Shown here piece by piece: positions 14,151 through 25,860 of a stretch of DNA of 64,000 nucleotides. The position numbers and the translations under genes were made by a program. The DNA is from Neoarius graeffei (Eukaryota; Chordata; Actinopteri; Siluriformes; Ariidae). Under the pieces are notes generated by a model. That model was not told the origin of the DNA and did no database searches. It was given only the letters and a program-made list of their open reading frames with translations. The DNA lies in NCBI RefSeq assembly GCF_027579695.1, contig NC_083576.1:33090760-33154759 (forward strand), in the 5' to 3' direction. The stretch's first letter is position 1. Each line of letters starts with the position of its first letter.

Positions 14151-15660
14151 CTTTTACATTGTCAATATATTGCTGCATGAATGCATGTGAGTAGCTTAAG
14201 TCTGTAGTTACATCTGCGGTCTGAATACCGACGTAGGCAATTTCGATATTAAGTCCTCGCTACACACAATTAACTCAGCTGCCCCGTATGCATTACTAAT
14301 TTGTACAGTATGTGTGTAAATCATTCACTGCTATTCTCATTTTCTGTAGCAGGTTCTTGATTGATAGTAGTCCTGTCTAATGACTTGGCTTTGGCCTTTC
14401 ACTCCAGGACACTAGGCAGCATACTAATATAAACTGGTGAAAATGAGCTAATAAGGCAATACTTACTGATGAGCTGCAGTACTGAATGAGGATAGTGGAT
14501 CTTGGAACAAATTGAGAGCTGAAGATCGAAAACACTCTGAGGGGCTTGGAAGTGAATTTTAAAAAAATCTCACTGGGAGCTTCAGAAAGAGGCCAAACAG
14601 AACAACCCTGTGAGTGGCTCATAACCTTGTGTTCACTGCTTCAACCATAACATTATTTTTAGATTGATGAATTTCATTTTGAAATTTGCAGGTTTTTTTT
14701 TCTAAATTCATAAAACTAGCCATAGCCACAACTACATCTGTGCATGAGAAGCTGTCAGTTGATTTTATTTTTTGTTTGTTTTTTGTTTTTAATGCGATAA
14801 GGTGCTTCATGATTAAAACAGGAGAAAGCTATAGGGCAAAAGTTCTTGCCAGTTCAGAGAATTACTGCTGGCATGAACATGATATCAAAGTCTTCTCTGT
14901 TTTTAGAAAGTAAATGACAAATTGTTTAAATCAGCTACTCTGGTGTGGTTGACACAAAAAAAGGCGAAATAGACAAACATGGCAATGTTAAAATGTTGAA
15001 CTTCTAGTGCATCCTAAAATGTTGCATTTATTGTAATGCTGTATAAACTTTTGTCATTTTTAGAGGTATTTCTGTAAATACATCTCATAATTTTCAGAAA
15101 ATGGCTTTTTTTAATTTAAGACATTTGCAGTGAACAATAGCTCATGATGAAAACTAGTCTATACCATGCTCATGTGATGCATTTTAGTCCAAAGTACATG
15201 CAGATGAACAGCTCTTTAAACACATGTGCTTTATTTAGCTTCAGTGTAATGATGCTGTCAACTACTCAGCTGTCAGCTATGATTTGCAATCAGCAAATGC
15301 CAGACAGAATGTGGCATAATCAGCACAAAGTTAGTCACCCTCCAACCACCTGCTCCCCCCTTTCTCTTTACCTTTACTCAGGATATTTTCTTTTACAATG
15401 TTGTAAAAGAAAAAAAAGTTTCATTTATTTGATCCACTATTAGAATTTGACAAAGATTAAAACATCGTCAAAGGTTTGATAAGTCAAGACTGCCTCTCAA
15501 ACTAACCCAGACAGACAAAACAGATCAGGTCGCTGACTTTTGTTTTAATTTTTGTACAATCCATTTTGATTGCATATGCAGGCTTAGTATCAGTGGTATT
15601 CTTCTAGAGAGGACACTAAGCCCTGTCTTAAGTAGACTAATGCATTGCAAAAAGAATAAC
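14151..15660. other. Spacer downstream of the KCTD gene
   Basis: AT-rich, with no ORF of recognisable family. Confidence 0.5.
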
Positions 15661-15664
15661 CATG

Positions 15665-15714
15665 TTTATTCCATGAAATCTCTGCTTTATTGGTGCCCAT
15701 CTACTACATTTATT
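15665..15714 (-). promoter_or_regulatory. Clustered poly(A) signals after the KCTD stop codon
   Basis: Three AATAAA hexamers on the minus strand (plus-strand TTTATT at 15709-15714, 15686-15691 and 15665-15670) lie 27-80 nt downstream of the KCTD stop. They could end a short 3' UTR, though AATAAA is common in AT-rich DNA. Confidence 0.45.
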
Positions 15715-15740
15715 TCACCTGTGATCTGAGGTTATGCGTG

Positions 15741-16298
<558 letters not shown>

Positions 16299-16299
16299 T

Positions 16300-16979
16300 C
16301 AAGCTACTGGACTGACAGTCATAAACACCACATCCCACATATCAGGGGTTATCAGTCCCTAAATACATTTCTAGAATGTGGTGAGAAACAAAAACAAAGA
16401 ATGAGAAACACAATGAGGAAAGACAAATAGAATGCATCAGACTCGTAGTATTTCCTTACTTGCTTTGTCTGAGGTTTTTAGTCAGTGGGACTTCACACAA
16501 TATTTGGTCACATTCTCCCTTTTCGTGTTTACCCCATCAAACTGTTTCACTGGACCAACCAGAGAATGACAGACTGAGATCAGATTAAGATAACTTGATG
16601 AAGAGTGCATGAAAAATCATGACTGATTCTAAGGCAAGTTGGGGTTGGAAGAAATAGGAAAACGGCCGGTTAGGAAAAAATGCTGCACCAGTTATGCTTT
16701 GTCAGTTATTTTTGCAGAGGTGAGAGTCTTGCACAGCCATCTTTCAGATGAATATGACACTGAATAATATAGCCCCTAGCTATGAGGAAGCATTTATTTC
16801 TAGTGAAGACTACACACACACACACACATACACACACACACACACATGCATAAGCATATACACACTCATTCACCTGGAGACTCATCTATACTCAGTCTGC
16901 AGCTCCAGTGCAGGAAAAGTTTGGTTTCTGTAACATCAAGATTGGATAGAATATTTCAGCATGGATCTGTGTCCATGCA
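16300..16979. repeat. Intron sequence with CA microsatellite
   Basis: Contains a CA repeat at about 16812-16844 interrupted by TA. Otherwise nothing recognised. Confidence 0.6.
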
Positions 16980-17193
16980 TATAGTGGTGCTTGAAAGTTT
17001 GTGAAAGAATTTTGTTTATTTCTGCATAAATATGACCTAAAACAACATTAGATTTTCACACAAGTCCTAAAAGTAGATAAAGAGAACCCAGATAAACAAA
17101 TGAGACAAAAATATTATACTTGGTCATTTATTTAATGAGGAAAATGATCCAATATTACATATCTGTGAGTGGCAAAAGTATGTGAACCTCTAG

Positions 17194-17904
17194 GGCCCTG
17201 TTTACATTATTTCGAATCAGCGGATCATCAGATTAACATTTTTAAAACGATTCGCGTACACACAGCAACGCCAATACACGATTCGCGTGCACACAGCAAC
17301 ACCAATACACGGATAAGCTAATCACATGACTAATTAGACGGCACGTCACATGATCCCAGTGCATATCGGGCATGCGCAAGTCACTCACCACTTGCAAGTG
17401 GAAGGATGGCAAGTGAACACCTTCTCCAGCAAATAAACACACCTGGCTGTGATGTTCATGTTCTCACTGAGTTTAAGCGCCTGAAGGAGGTTGAAATGTG
17501 TAAATAAACCTCAGTGCGGCTCAGCGCTTCCTCCTGCGCTCCAAATCACTCCGCCCTGAACAGCGAGTGCCCTCTGGAGGGTGCGCACTCCGGCCCTGCG
17601 TAGCTCACAGAGCGCGCGAGTGAAGCGCACGAGCAGTGATTAGGGACTGAGCCGCTGTGTGTGAGATCCCAATGCCAGCGAATCAGGAAGGTGGATGTCA
17701 CAGTGACGTTGTCCAATGAAGACGTCAGCTAGAGCTCAGCACAGCGTATCCGCGTATTCTCAATGTTTACACAGCACCGGACCAGACACGAACTGGATTG
17801 AATACGTGGGCTCTGGCGGATTCCCGTTTCCCAGCGTTTTAATGTGAACGGACAGTGCATCCGCGAAGAAAACGAGACAGATATGGTCTAATGTAAACTT
17901 GGCC
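17194..17904. mobile_element. Harbinger-like MITE (711 bp)
   Basis: Termini GGCCCTGTTTACATTA and its inverse TAATGTAAACTTGGCC match at 14 of 16 positions. They are flanked by TAG on both sides (17191-17193, 17905-17907), a 3-bp duplication of PIF/Harbinger type. GC-rich interior, no ORF. Inserted near the left end of the Tc1 host. Confidence 0.75.
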
Positions 17905-18054
17905 TAGGATTAGCAGTTAATTTGAAGGTGAAATTAGAGTCAGGTGTTTTCAATCAATGGGATGACAATCAGGTGTGAGTGGGCACCCTGTTTTATTTAA
18001 AGAACAAGGATCTATCAAAGTCTGATCTTCACAACACATTTGTGGAAGTGTATC

Positions 18055-19439
18055 ATGGCACGAACAAAGGAGATTTCTGAGGACCTCAAAAAAAGCATTG
18101 TTGATGCTCATCAGGCTGGAAAAGGTTACAAAACCATCTCTAAAGAGTTTGGACTCCACCAATCCACAGTCAGACAGATTGTGTACAAATGGAGGAAATT
18201 CAAGACCATTGTTACCCTCCCCAGGAGTGGTTGACCAACAAAGATCACTCCAAGAACAAGGCGTGTAATAGTCGGTGAGGTCACAAAGGACCCCAGGGTA
18301 ACTTCTAAGCAACTGAAGGCTTCTCTCACATTGGCTAATGTTAATGTTCATGAGTCCACCATCAGGAGAACACTGAACAACAATGGTGTGCATGGCAGGG
18401 TTAAAAGGAGAAAGCCACTGCTCTTCAAAAACAACATTGCTGCTCATCTGCAGTTTGCTAAAGATCACATGGACAAGCCAGAAGCCTATTGGAAAAATGT
18501 TTTGTGGACAGATGAGACCAAAATATAACTTTTTGGTTTCAATGAGAAGCGTTATGTTTGGAGAAGGGCGGCATGGTGGTGTAGTGGTTAGCGCTGTCAC
18601 CTCACAGCAAGAAGGTCCGGGTTCGAGCCCCGGGGCTGGCGAGGGCCTTTCTGTGTGGAGTTTGCATGTTCTCCCCGTGTCCACGTGGGTTTCCTCCGGG
18701 TGCTCCAGTTTCCCCCACAGTCCAAAGACATGCAGGTTAGGTTAACTGGTGACTCTAAATTGACCGTAGGTGTGAATGTGAATGGTTGTCTGTGTCTATG
18801 TGTCAGCCCTGTGATGACCTGGCGACTTGTCCAGGGTGTACCCCGCCTTTCGCCCATAGTCAGCTGGGATAGGCTCCAGCTTGCCTGCGACCCTGTAGAA
18901 GGATAAAGCGGCTAGAGATAATGAGATGAGATGAGATGTTTGGAGAAAGGAAAACACTGCATTCCAGCATAAGAACCTTATCCCATCTGTGAAACATGGT
19001 GGTGGTAGTATCATGGTTTGGGCCTGTTTTGCTGTATCTGGGCCAGGACGGCTTGTCATTACTGATGCAACAATGAATTCTGAATTATACCAGCAAATTC
19101 TAAAGGAAAATGTCAGGACATCTGTCCATGAACTGAATCTCAAGAGAAGGTGGGTCATGCACCAAGACAATGACCCTAAGCACACAAGTCGTTCTACCAA
19201 AGAATGGTTAAAGAAGAATAAAGTTAATGTTTTGGAATGGCCAAGTCAATGTCCTGACCTTAATCCAATCGACATGAGGTGGAAGGACCTGAAGCGAGCA
19301 GTTCATGTGAGGAAACCCACCAACATCCCAGAGTTGAAGCTGTTCTGTATGGAGGAATGGGCTAAAATTCCTCCAAGCCGGTGTGCAGGACTGATCAACA
19401 GTTACTGGAAACATTTAGTTGCAGTTATTGCTGTGTAGT
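18055..19439 (+). pseudogene. Tc1 transposase interrupted by a SINE
   Basis: Begins MARTKEISEDLKKSIVDAHQ (HTH region). There is a TGA at 18232-18234 and a TAA at 18526-18528 just after WTDETKI (first catalytic Asp). The SINE at 18566-18935 then splits the YVWR codon region. The second half (from about 18948) has HQDNDPKHT (second Asp). The third acidic position reads PDLNPIDMRW, an Asp where Tc1 elements have Glu. The C-terminus is replaced by the next insertion at 19434. Clearly dead. Confidence 0.9.
18566..18935 (+). mobile_element. SINE family A inside a Tc1 transposase
   Basis: Full-length SINE flanked by 12-bp duplications ATGTTTGGAGAA (18554-18565, 18936-18947). Confidence 0.95.
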
Positions 19440-19880
19440 GGGCTGGTAATTAATCAGAATAGAATAAGACACCCCTATATATATTTTTATTATTCTGATT
19501 TCCTTCTTAACTTATTATGACTAACAGTCTAATACCCTTTTCAGTGAGAGTTAAGCTTTTCTGTGCAAGTGACACGCCACACCTGTAGATGGCGCTATCC
19601 CAGTAGTGATGGGGAGAAGCCTTTGGTTCTGAGGGTGAAAAGCGAAGCAAATTAAAGAATTCATCAGAACATCTAACACATAAACCTGTGTCCGGCTGTC
19701 TCTTAATCCTGTCACTCATTTCAGGTGGGTAATCTCATAAAATACGACATATAGGGTGCCTTGGGTAATTGTTAAGGCATTTAGGAAGATGCAGAGATCG
19801 TTGTAGGAATATTACTTTTGTGTAGTCATTATTTTTGGAACTTCTGTGACATTAGTCTCCTGCGATTGGATGCTAACCCT

Positions 19881-21032
19881 AGGCTGACACTTGCATGACT
19901 TTTGGCCACGATTTTGTCGTGGCAAGTCGTGCCATTTTGGGGCACGAACTGGGAGGCTCCCGCACTGTTCACGACTAGTTCACGCATAGTTCACGACGAG
20001 TTCACGAATGCGTGCCCGTCCACATTCACGAACTGGCACGACGAGTTCACGCATAGTTTGCGCATAGTTTACGCACTTCCCGCATTGGCACGACGAGTTT
20101 GCACAATTCGGACGGTGTCGTGCCGACTTGGGCACGCCTGTGTCATGCACAACCTCATCCTCATCAGATACCCACACGCAATTTCAGAAGTGGACCGCGA
20201 AGATCCGGACACACATGATCTGATCCCTGGTGGATGGAGGACTGACCGACACCTGCAGGGGCTGCTGCCTCTAACCGGCCATCATACCCAGAAGGATGCA
20301 AAGGATCAGCGAGACTACCTGTCACATTACTACATGTCCCCTGCTGGTGCTGTCCCTTGGCAAGAAAGAATGGTAGTAGCTTCATGAGCTGCATCCACAG
20401 TTGTTCCATTTTTGAAATAAAAGAAATGAAACTCCCCCCCCTAAAAAAAGTCATGAAGGAATAGAAAATAAAAGACATTAAAGAAAAAAGCAAAAAAAAA
20501 AATTGCAAATGGTGAGAAGTGTCCGGGAAGCCCTATATATACCCCCGCACCGATGCGAGTGCCACTGTCGCGCAGTAGTCGTGAACTGCTCGTAAACTCG
20601 TCGTGAACTGCTCGTGCCATGCGCAAACTGTTCGTGAAGTGTGTAAACTAGTCGTGAACTGCTTGTGCCATCAATGCGTGACCGTGTCAGTGGGAAGGCA
20701 CGGCCACGCTGCGACGCGCACCAATTCGTGAACTATTCGTGGCAGTTCGTGACAGTCGTGGCATGGCGCGCACTTCCACGCACTGGCACGCATCCTCCCG
20801 CATCGTCCCGACGAGTTCACGACGAGATCACGAACAGTTTGCGCATAGTTCACGACCCGGTCGCGAAATTTTGTCGTGACCAAAATTTTGAACATTTCAA
20901 AATTCTCGTCCCGACATGGCACGCAGTCACGACGGGTTTACGCACACTTCATGCCAGTTTACGACTAGTTTGCGCACTGGCACGACTCGAGTCGTGCCAA
21001 TGCGTGCCATGGAATCGTGCAAGTGTCAGCCT
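19881..21032 (+). mobile_element. PIF/Harbinger derivative with arrays of CGTGAAC motifs
   Basis: Perfect 15-bp terminal inverted repeats AGGCTGACACTTGCA / TGCAAGTGTCAGCCT. CTA or TAG at both junctions fits a 3-bp Harbinger duplication. Both subterminal regions (19945-20140 and 20540-21010) are packed with GTTCACGAC / CGTGAACT in both orientations. Confidence 0.75.
20145..20387 (+). pseudogene. HARBI1-type transposase, C-terminal fragment
   Basis: About 80 codons with SEVDREDPDTHDLIPGGWR, QRDYLSHYYMSPAGAVPWQ and a closing QERMVVAS. This resembles the C-terminal end of PIF/Harbinger (DDE_Tnp_4) transposases from memory. The catalytic domain and the Myb-like partner are absent, so the element depended on a helper. 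Confidence 0.65.
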
Positions 21033-21392
21033 AGCCTAATGCTTGAAATGAAACCAGTGAACAAGAGAATAATTTTGAAGTTATCACTGTAATCTGCAGG
21101 AATGTAGCTGCTGTTGTATAAGTTAAATGAGTTGGAATGCCTAAAATGTAACGTTTATCGTGCCATTCGTGCACCAAGTAATTAGAGGGTGCGTCATAGT
21201 TCTAAGATGGCGTCTCCCATGAATTTACATGCGCGCCATGTACAATCATCTGAAATGCCTTAGTTTGTGATGGCAGCGTAATGTTCTGAAAACTTACTGT
21301 CTAAGGTTAAAAGCATTTCTTACTGATGAGTTATACATTCTTATTTGAATATTTTATATTCACTAATGGAAGTGTATTTACTATTCAGTTGT

Positions 21393-21742
21393 GGGCGGCA
21401 TGGTGGTGTAAGTGGTTAGCACAGTTGCCTCACAGCAAGAAGGCTCTGGGTTCAAACCCAGCGGCCGGCAAGGGCCTTTCTGTGTGGAGCTTGCATGTTG
21501 TCTATGTGGGTTTCCTCTGGTTTCCCCCACAATCCAAAGACATGCAGTTAGGTTGATGTGGGGCAGCCGTGGGCTGAGGTGCCCTTGAGCAAGGTACCCG
21601 ACCCCTGACTGTTCCCAAGGCACTCTGGTGTGACTGCCCACTGCTCTGAGTGCATGTGTTCACTGCTTCAGATGGGTTAAATGCAGAGGATGAATTTCAC
21701 TGTGCTTGAAGTGTGCATGTGACAAATAAAGGTTTTTTCTTC
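21393..21742 (+). mobile_element. SINE family B (family A head, different tail)
   Basis: The first 150 or so bases match family A (GGGCGGCATGGTGGTGTAAG, CTCACAGCAAGAAGG, CAAAGACATGCAG). It then switches to GTGGGGCAGCCGTGGGCTGAG ... GGGTTAAATGCAGAGGATG ... GTGACAAATAAAGG. A 9-bp duplication TTCAGTTGT flanks it (21384-21392, 21743-21751). A second copy is at 42331-42670. Confidence 0.88.
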
Positions 21743-22275
21743 TTCAGTTGTTTGAATGGGTGTAATGTTACTGAGTGATGCTTTGGTGTGATGACACTAT
21801 TGGTGTTATGTGAAAGTTAAGTTAGTGAAAGGAAGATGTTAAGAGACAAGACACAAGATACTGGTAACAAGCCATAGAAATTCCAGTTTATTATTTTCTT
21901 TGTATATCCAAGTTGAAGATCAGTAACAGAGATTGTGCCTGTGTTTAGGCTATGCATTGATGAATGGACTGATGATTGAAAATGATACTTACTTGTTATA
22001 ATGAAAATGAGTTATAGTTAAGGAAAGGAAAAGCGAAGCAAATTTAAGAATTTGTCAGAACATCTAACACATAAACCTGTGTCTGGCTGTCTCTTAATCC
22101 TGTCACTCATTTCAGACACCCAGTCTGGAACCGGTAATAGCTGCACAAGGGGGTCACACCAGATACTGAAAGCAAAGGTTCACATACTTTTGCCACTCAC
22201 ATATGTAATATTGGATAATTTTCCTTAATAAATAAATGACCAAGTATAATATTTTTGTCTCATTTGTTTAACTAG

Positions 22276-24846
22276 TGTCAGTAAACTCGCTGAGAGTAAA
22301 GAAACTACAGACATGGACACCTTGAACTACAGCTCCCAAGATTCACAATGCCCTCTGTCTCCCTCCTACTGAAAGTCAACTGTCTCTCATGTTCTCAATT
22401 ACTTGTTCACCTATTTAAGCTCCCCTAACAAACACTCCAGTGCGAAGTATCATTCTGTCTTTCCAGTTCATACCAAGCCTTGTTTCTTCTGACTGTCTCT
22501 GATTTATTCTGACCCTTTCGCTATCTATCACACGTTTTTGCTCTTGCCTTATCTACCGTGTTGTTCACCGATCATCCGATCCTTGCATTATACTGATACT
22601 GGAGTTGGGGCCATTCTCTCCCAACGCTTTGGGGAGAAACACAAGCTACACCCAGTAGCCTTCTTTTCTAAGAAATTATCCTCAGCAGAAAGGAATTATG
22701 ATGTGGGGAACAGAGAACTCCTCGCTATCGAGTTAGCCCTCGAGGAGTCGCAGCACTGGTTAGAGGGGGTTACTCACCCCTTCACAATCCTCACAGATCA
22801 CAAGAATTTGGAGTATCTCAAGAAAGCTAAGAGATTAAATCCACGTCGGGCCAGGTGGGCATTGTTCTTCACCAGGTTTGACTTCACAATTTCATTCCGT
22901 CCAGGTTCCAAGAACACTAAAGCAGACGTGCTGTTTAGGGCGTTCGGTCCATCCCTCCAAGACCCAGTATCTCACAATATCCTTCCTCCACAGTGCTTCA
23001 TACAATCCATCACCTGGGAAATGGACAAGGAAATAAGGAAGTCACAACTGTCCTATTCATCTCCCTCCTGGCCTTCTCTACATACCCACGCACCTTTGCA
23101 GCCAACTCATCACCTGGGCACATGCATCTCCCGCCACTGGACATCCAGGCAGTCAACACATGAACAAAATGCTGAAAAATAAGTATTGATGGGAGAGCAT
23201 GCTCACAGAAATCAACCAGTTTATTGCTTCATGTTCTGAATGTGCCCAAGCTAAAAGTCCCGAGAACCCCCCTGCAGGCAAATTATGCCCCCTCCCAATT
23301 CCCCAGAGACCCTGGTCACACTTAGCCATTGACTTCATCATGGACCTCCATCCCTCTCAAAGAAACACCACCATAATGGTAACCGTCAACAGATTTTTCT
23401 AAAGCACTTAAACTCATCCCATTGCCTGGCATCCCCACAGCCTCCCAAACTGCAGAACTGCTGTTTCAACAAGTCTTCAGATATTATGGCATTCCTGAGG
23501 ATATAGTCAGTGACTGGGGCTCTCAATTTGTTTCACAATTCTGGACTAGCTTCATGGAAAGGTTGGGAGTATCGGTAAGCCTCACGTCAAGCTATCACCC
23601 CCAGTCTAACAGCCAAGTCGAGAAAGCAAATCAAGAAATTGGTTGTTTCCTAAGAATCTACTGCATGCATGACCAGGGGGACTGGGCATGCTTCCTTCCT
23701 TAGGCCGAGTATGCACAAAACTCACTCAAACACTCAGTCACCCAGTTAACACCGTTTCAGTGCATACTTGGTTACCAACCACCCTTGTTCTCCGGGGATG
23801 ACACTCCTAGCCAGGTACAAGCGGTTGACAACTGGTTCAGATGCAGTCAAGCTGTCTGGGAAGAGGTTCATCAGCGTCTTGTAACAGTTTGCGCCAAGTA
23901 CAAGGAGTATGCAGATAAGCATAGAGGAGAGACTCCGAACTTTTCCCCTGGTGATGGAGTTTGGGTAGCAACAAAGAACCTACGAGAACACAACACCTGT
24001 AGAAAACTTCAGCCATGTTACATTGGGCCATTCAAGGTAATACATCACATTAATGAAGTAGCATATCATCTCGAACTTCCCCCACATAGCCAAATATGTC
24101 CCACCTTCCACATAGCACATCTAAAACCTGCTATCCTGGGAGCTCTTGCCAGCAACACACTGGTCCAGGAGCATCCCACACTTGAGCTCAAGGGAGAGCC
24201 CATCTACCAGGTAAATAAGATCCTTGACTCAAGATGAAGAGGAGGCCAAGTCGAGTACCTGGTGGACTGGGAGGGATATGGACCCAAAGAACAAAGCTGG
24301 GTCAGGGCCAAGGACATCCTAGATCCCCTGTTAAAACAAAAATTTCACACCCAGCATCCCAACAAACCAACACCCAGAGACAGAGGTCATCCGAGAAAAA
24401 GGTAGCTCCCGGAGGTAGCTCCTTGGGGGGGTTCTGTCATTAAACCCACTGAGAGTAAAAAAACTACAAACATGGACACCTTGAACTACAGCTCCCAAGA
24501 TTCACAGTGCCCTCTGTCTCCCTCCTACTGAAAGTCAGCTGTCTCTCATTTCCTCAGTTACCTGTCCACCTATTTAAGCTCCCCTAACAAGCACTCTAGT
24601 GTGAAGTATTGTTCTGTCTTTCCAGTTCATACCAAGCCTTGTTTCTTCTGACTGGCTCGAATTTATTCTGATCCTTTCACTATCTCACACATTTTCACTC
24701 TTGCCTTATCTACTCTGTATTGTTCACCGATCACCCGACTCTTGCTTGTTTACCGACACTGAATCCTGTCCCTCACTTTGCCTTCGTTGTCAGTCTGCAT
24801 CCCGCTCTCCTCTGCGCATACATCTGTAAGTGCCTGTATTCTAATA
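22276..24846 (+). mobile_element. Chromodomain Ty3/gypsy element, 5' half deleted
   Basis: The 3' LTR is 24435-24846 (TGTCATTAAACCC start). The 5' LTR begins at 22276 and breaks off near 22600, joining directly to RNase H. Flanks ACTAG (22271-22275) and ACTGG (24847-24851) fit a 5-bp duplication with one change. Gag, protease and RT are gone. Confidence 0.88.
22590..24415 (+). pseudogene. Gypsy pol remnant: RNase H - integrase - chromodomain
   Basis: RNase H ([40 protein letters not shown]) to about 22950. A decayed His-Cys integrase zinc region follows, with frame changes near 23150-23200 (CSECAQAKSPENPP). The integrase core ([39 protein letters not shown]) has a frameshift near 23402 and a TAG at 23701. 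The integrase C-terminus ([22 protein letters not shown]) follows, then a chromodomain after a stop at 24235 ([17 protein letters not shown]). Non-functional. Confidence 0.88.
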
Positions 24847-24965
24847 ACTGGGTTCTCTTTATCTACTTTTAGGACTTGTGTGAAGATTTGATGATGTTTT
24901 AGGTCATATTTATGCAGAAATATAGAAAATTCTAAAGGGTTCACAAACTTTCAAGCACCACTGTA

Positions 24966-25860
24966 TCTGAATGTGTACTGTACATACTCATAAAAATTTT
25001 TTATAAATTCTACCCTTCCTTGTCACAAGGGTGGTACCCTTAAGGCTTAAGGCCTCTGCATGCTCTTGCGACAAGGCTTTCGCAGATAGCTTTTCGCAGA
25101 CAGTTGTAATTTATCGTTGAGCGGGGAGTAATAGGCGTGTGCGATGTTATTCACTGCCACAACGCAAGGGGGCGCGAAGTCGCGAAATCGCTAGGAGTAG
25201 TTGGTGGGTGTGGTTAGTGGAGTGTTTATCCTCCAGTTACTTATAATGACTAGAACTGGAGTCGTATAGATGTACGTACTTCCTCACTTCCTCAATCAAC
25301 CGCTCTTCGTGCTGCTCCATCTTCGCTCGTGTTTTTAAAAATGGCGGTCGTGAAAACAAACCAAACCGGGAAAGTAGGGAAGCGGAAGTGCGTGTACAGC
25401 AGATGTAGAGTGGACCAATCAGAGCCCTCTTGTCTGCGACGCTGTCTGCGAGGCTTCTGCGGTGGTCACAATTTTTGGGAGGTGCGCGCAGAGCGTCTGC
25501 GAAGGTGGGGGGGCTACGCAGACACTGTCTGCAACGCTATCTGCGAGGACTGGGTTGTCAGCATAAATTGGCCTTTATTCTTGTACCTTTAATGTGTATC
25601 TTTTACCAGGCGATGTAAATGTAGCATACATTTAGAAAAGATTTAAAATACATAATTGGACCTTGACGGTTGCTCTTGTATGTTTTTTTTTTTAGCTTTT
25701 ATTAACTAATAATTTAAAGGTAGACTACATGCACTTTTTCAGGTAAAATAAAAATTTTAAACATATAAAAGGTAGACCACTGAGGGTACTGTCAAGGAAA
25801 GGTACAGTTAAATACCCTTTTTCTGAAAGTGTAAATCTGTTTGTATGTGTGTGATCATTT
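24966..25860. mobile_element. Composite non-autonomous DNA element, GC-rich core in AT-rich host
   Basis: A GC-rich unit (about 25048-25590) dense in CGCAGA / TCTGCG motifs sits between AT-rich arms (ACCCTTCCTTGTCAC..., ...GTACCTTTAATG). The core begins AAGGCCTCTGCATGC and ends near TTGGCCTT. The 25329-25592 ORF (MAVVKTNQTGKVGKR) has no recognised domain. Class uncertain. Confidence 0.4.

Larger units (their letters stand above)
19434..22139. mobile_element. Unclassified insertion with about 90-bp direct repeats (possible LTR-type element)
   Basis: Interrupts the Tc1 transposase after ATTGCTG (to 19433); the host resumes at 22144 with CACAAGGGGG. GCTG is duplicated (19430-19433, 22140-22143). 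A direct repeat (AAAAGCGAAGCAAATT ... CTGTCACTCATTTCA) occurs at about 19639-19725 and 22029-22116. This suggests an LTR-type element that lost its coding region and part of the right repeat. No gag or pol was seen. Confidence 0.5.
16982..24963 (+). mobile_element. Tc1-like element swollen to 8 kb by nested insertions
   Basis: Left end TAGTGGTGCTTGAAAGTTTG after TA (16980-16981); right end CAAGCACCACTG before TA (24964-24965). Both arms carry the inner motif GGCAAAAGTATGTGAACC. Subtracting the Harbinger MITE (17194-17904), SINE (18566-18935), direct-repeat element (about 19434-22139) and gypsy element (22276-24846) leaves about 1.6 kb, the normal Tc1 length. Confidence 0.9.

Noticed and set aside
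18383..18745. 120-aa ORF
   Set aside because: Bridges a shifted frame of the Tc1 transposase and the SINE inserted in it.
19900..21030. CRISPR-like array from repeated CGTGAAC words
   Set aside because: Repeats are short, irregularly spaced, in both orientations, and inside a eukaryotic transposon.
25329..25592. 87-aa ORF starting MAVVKTNQTGKVGKR
   Set aside because: No recognised domain, lies in a CGCAGA-rich non-autonomous repeat; not supportable as a gene.
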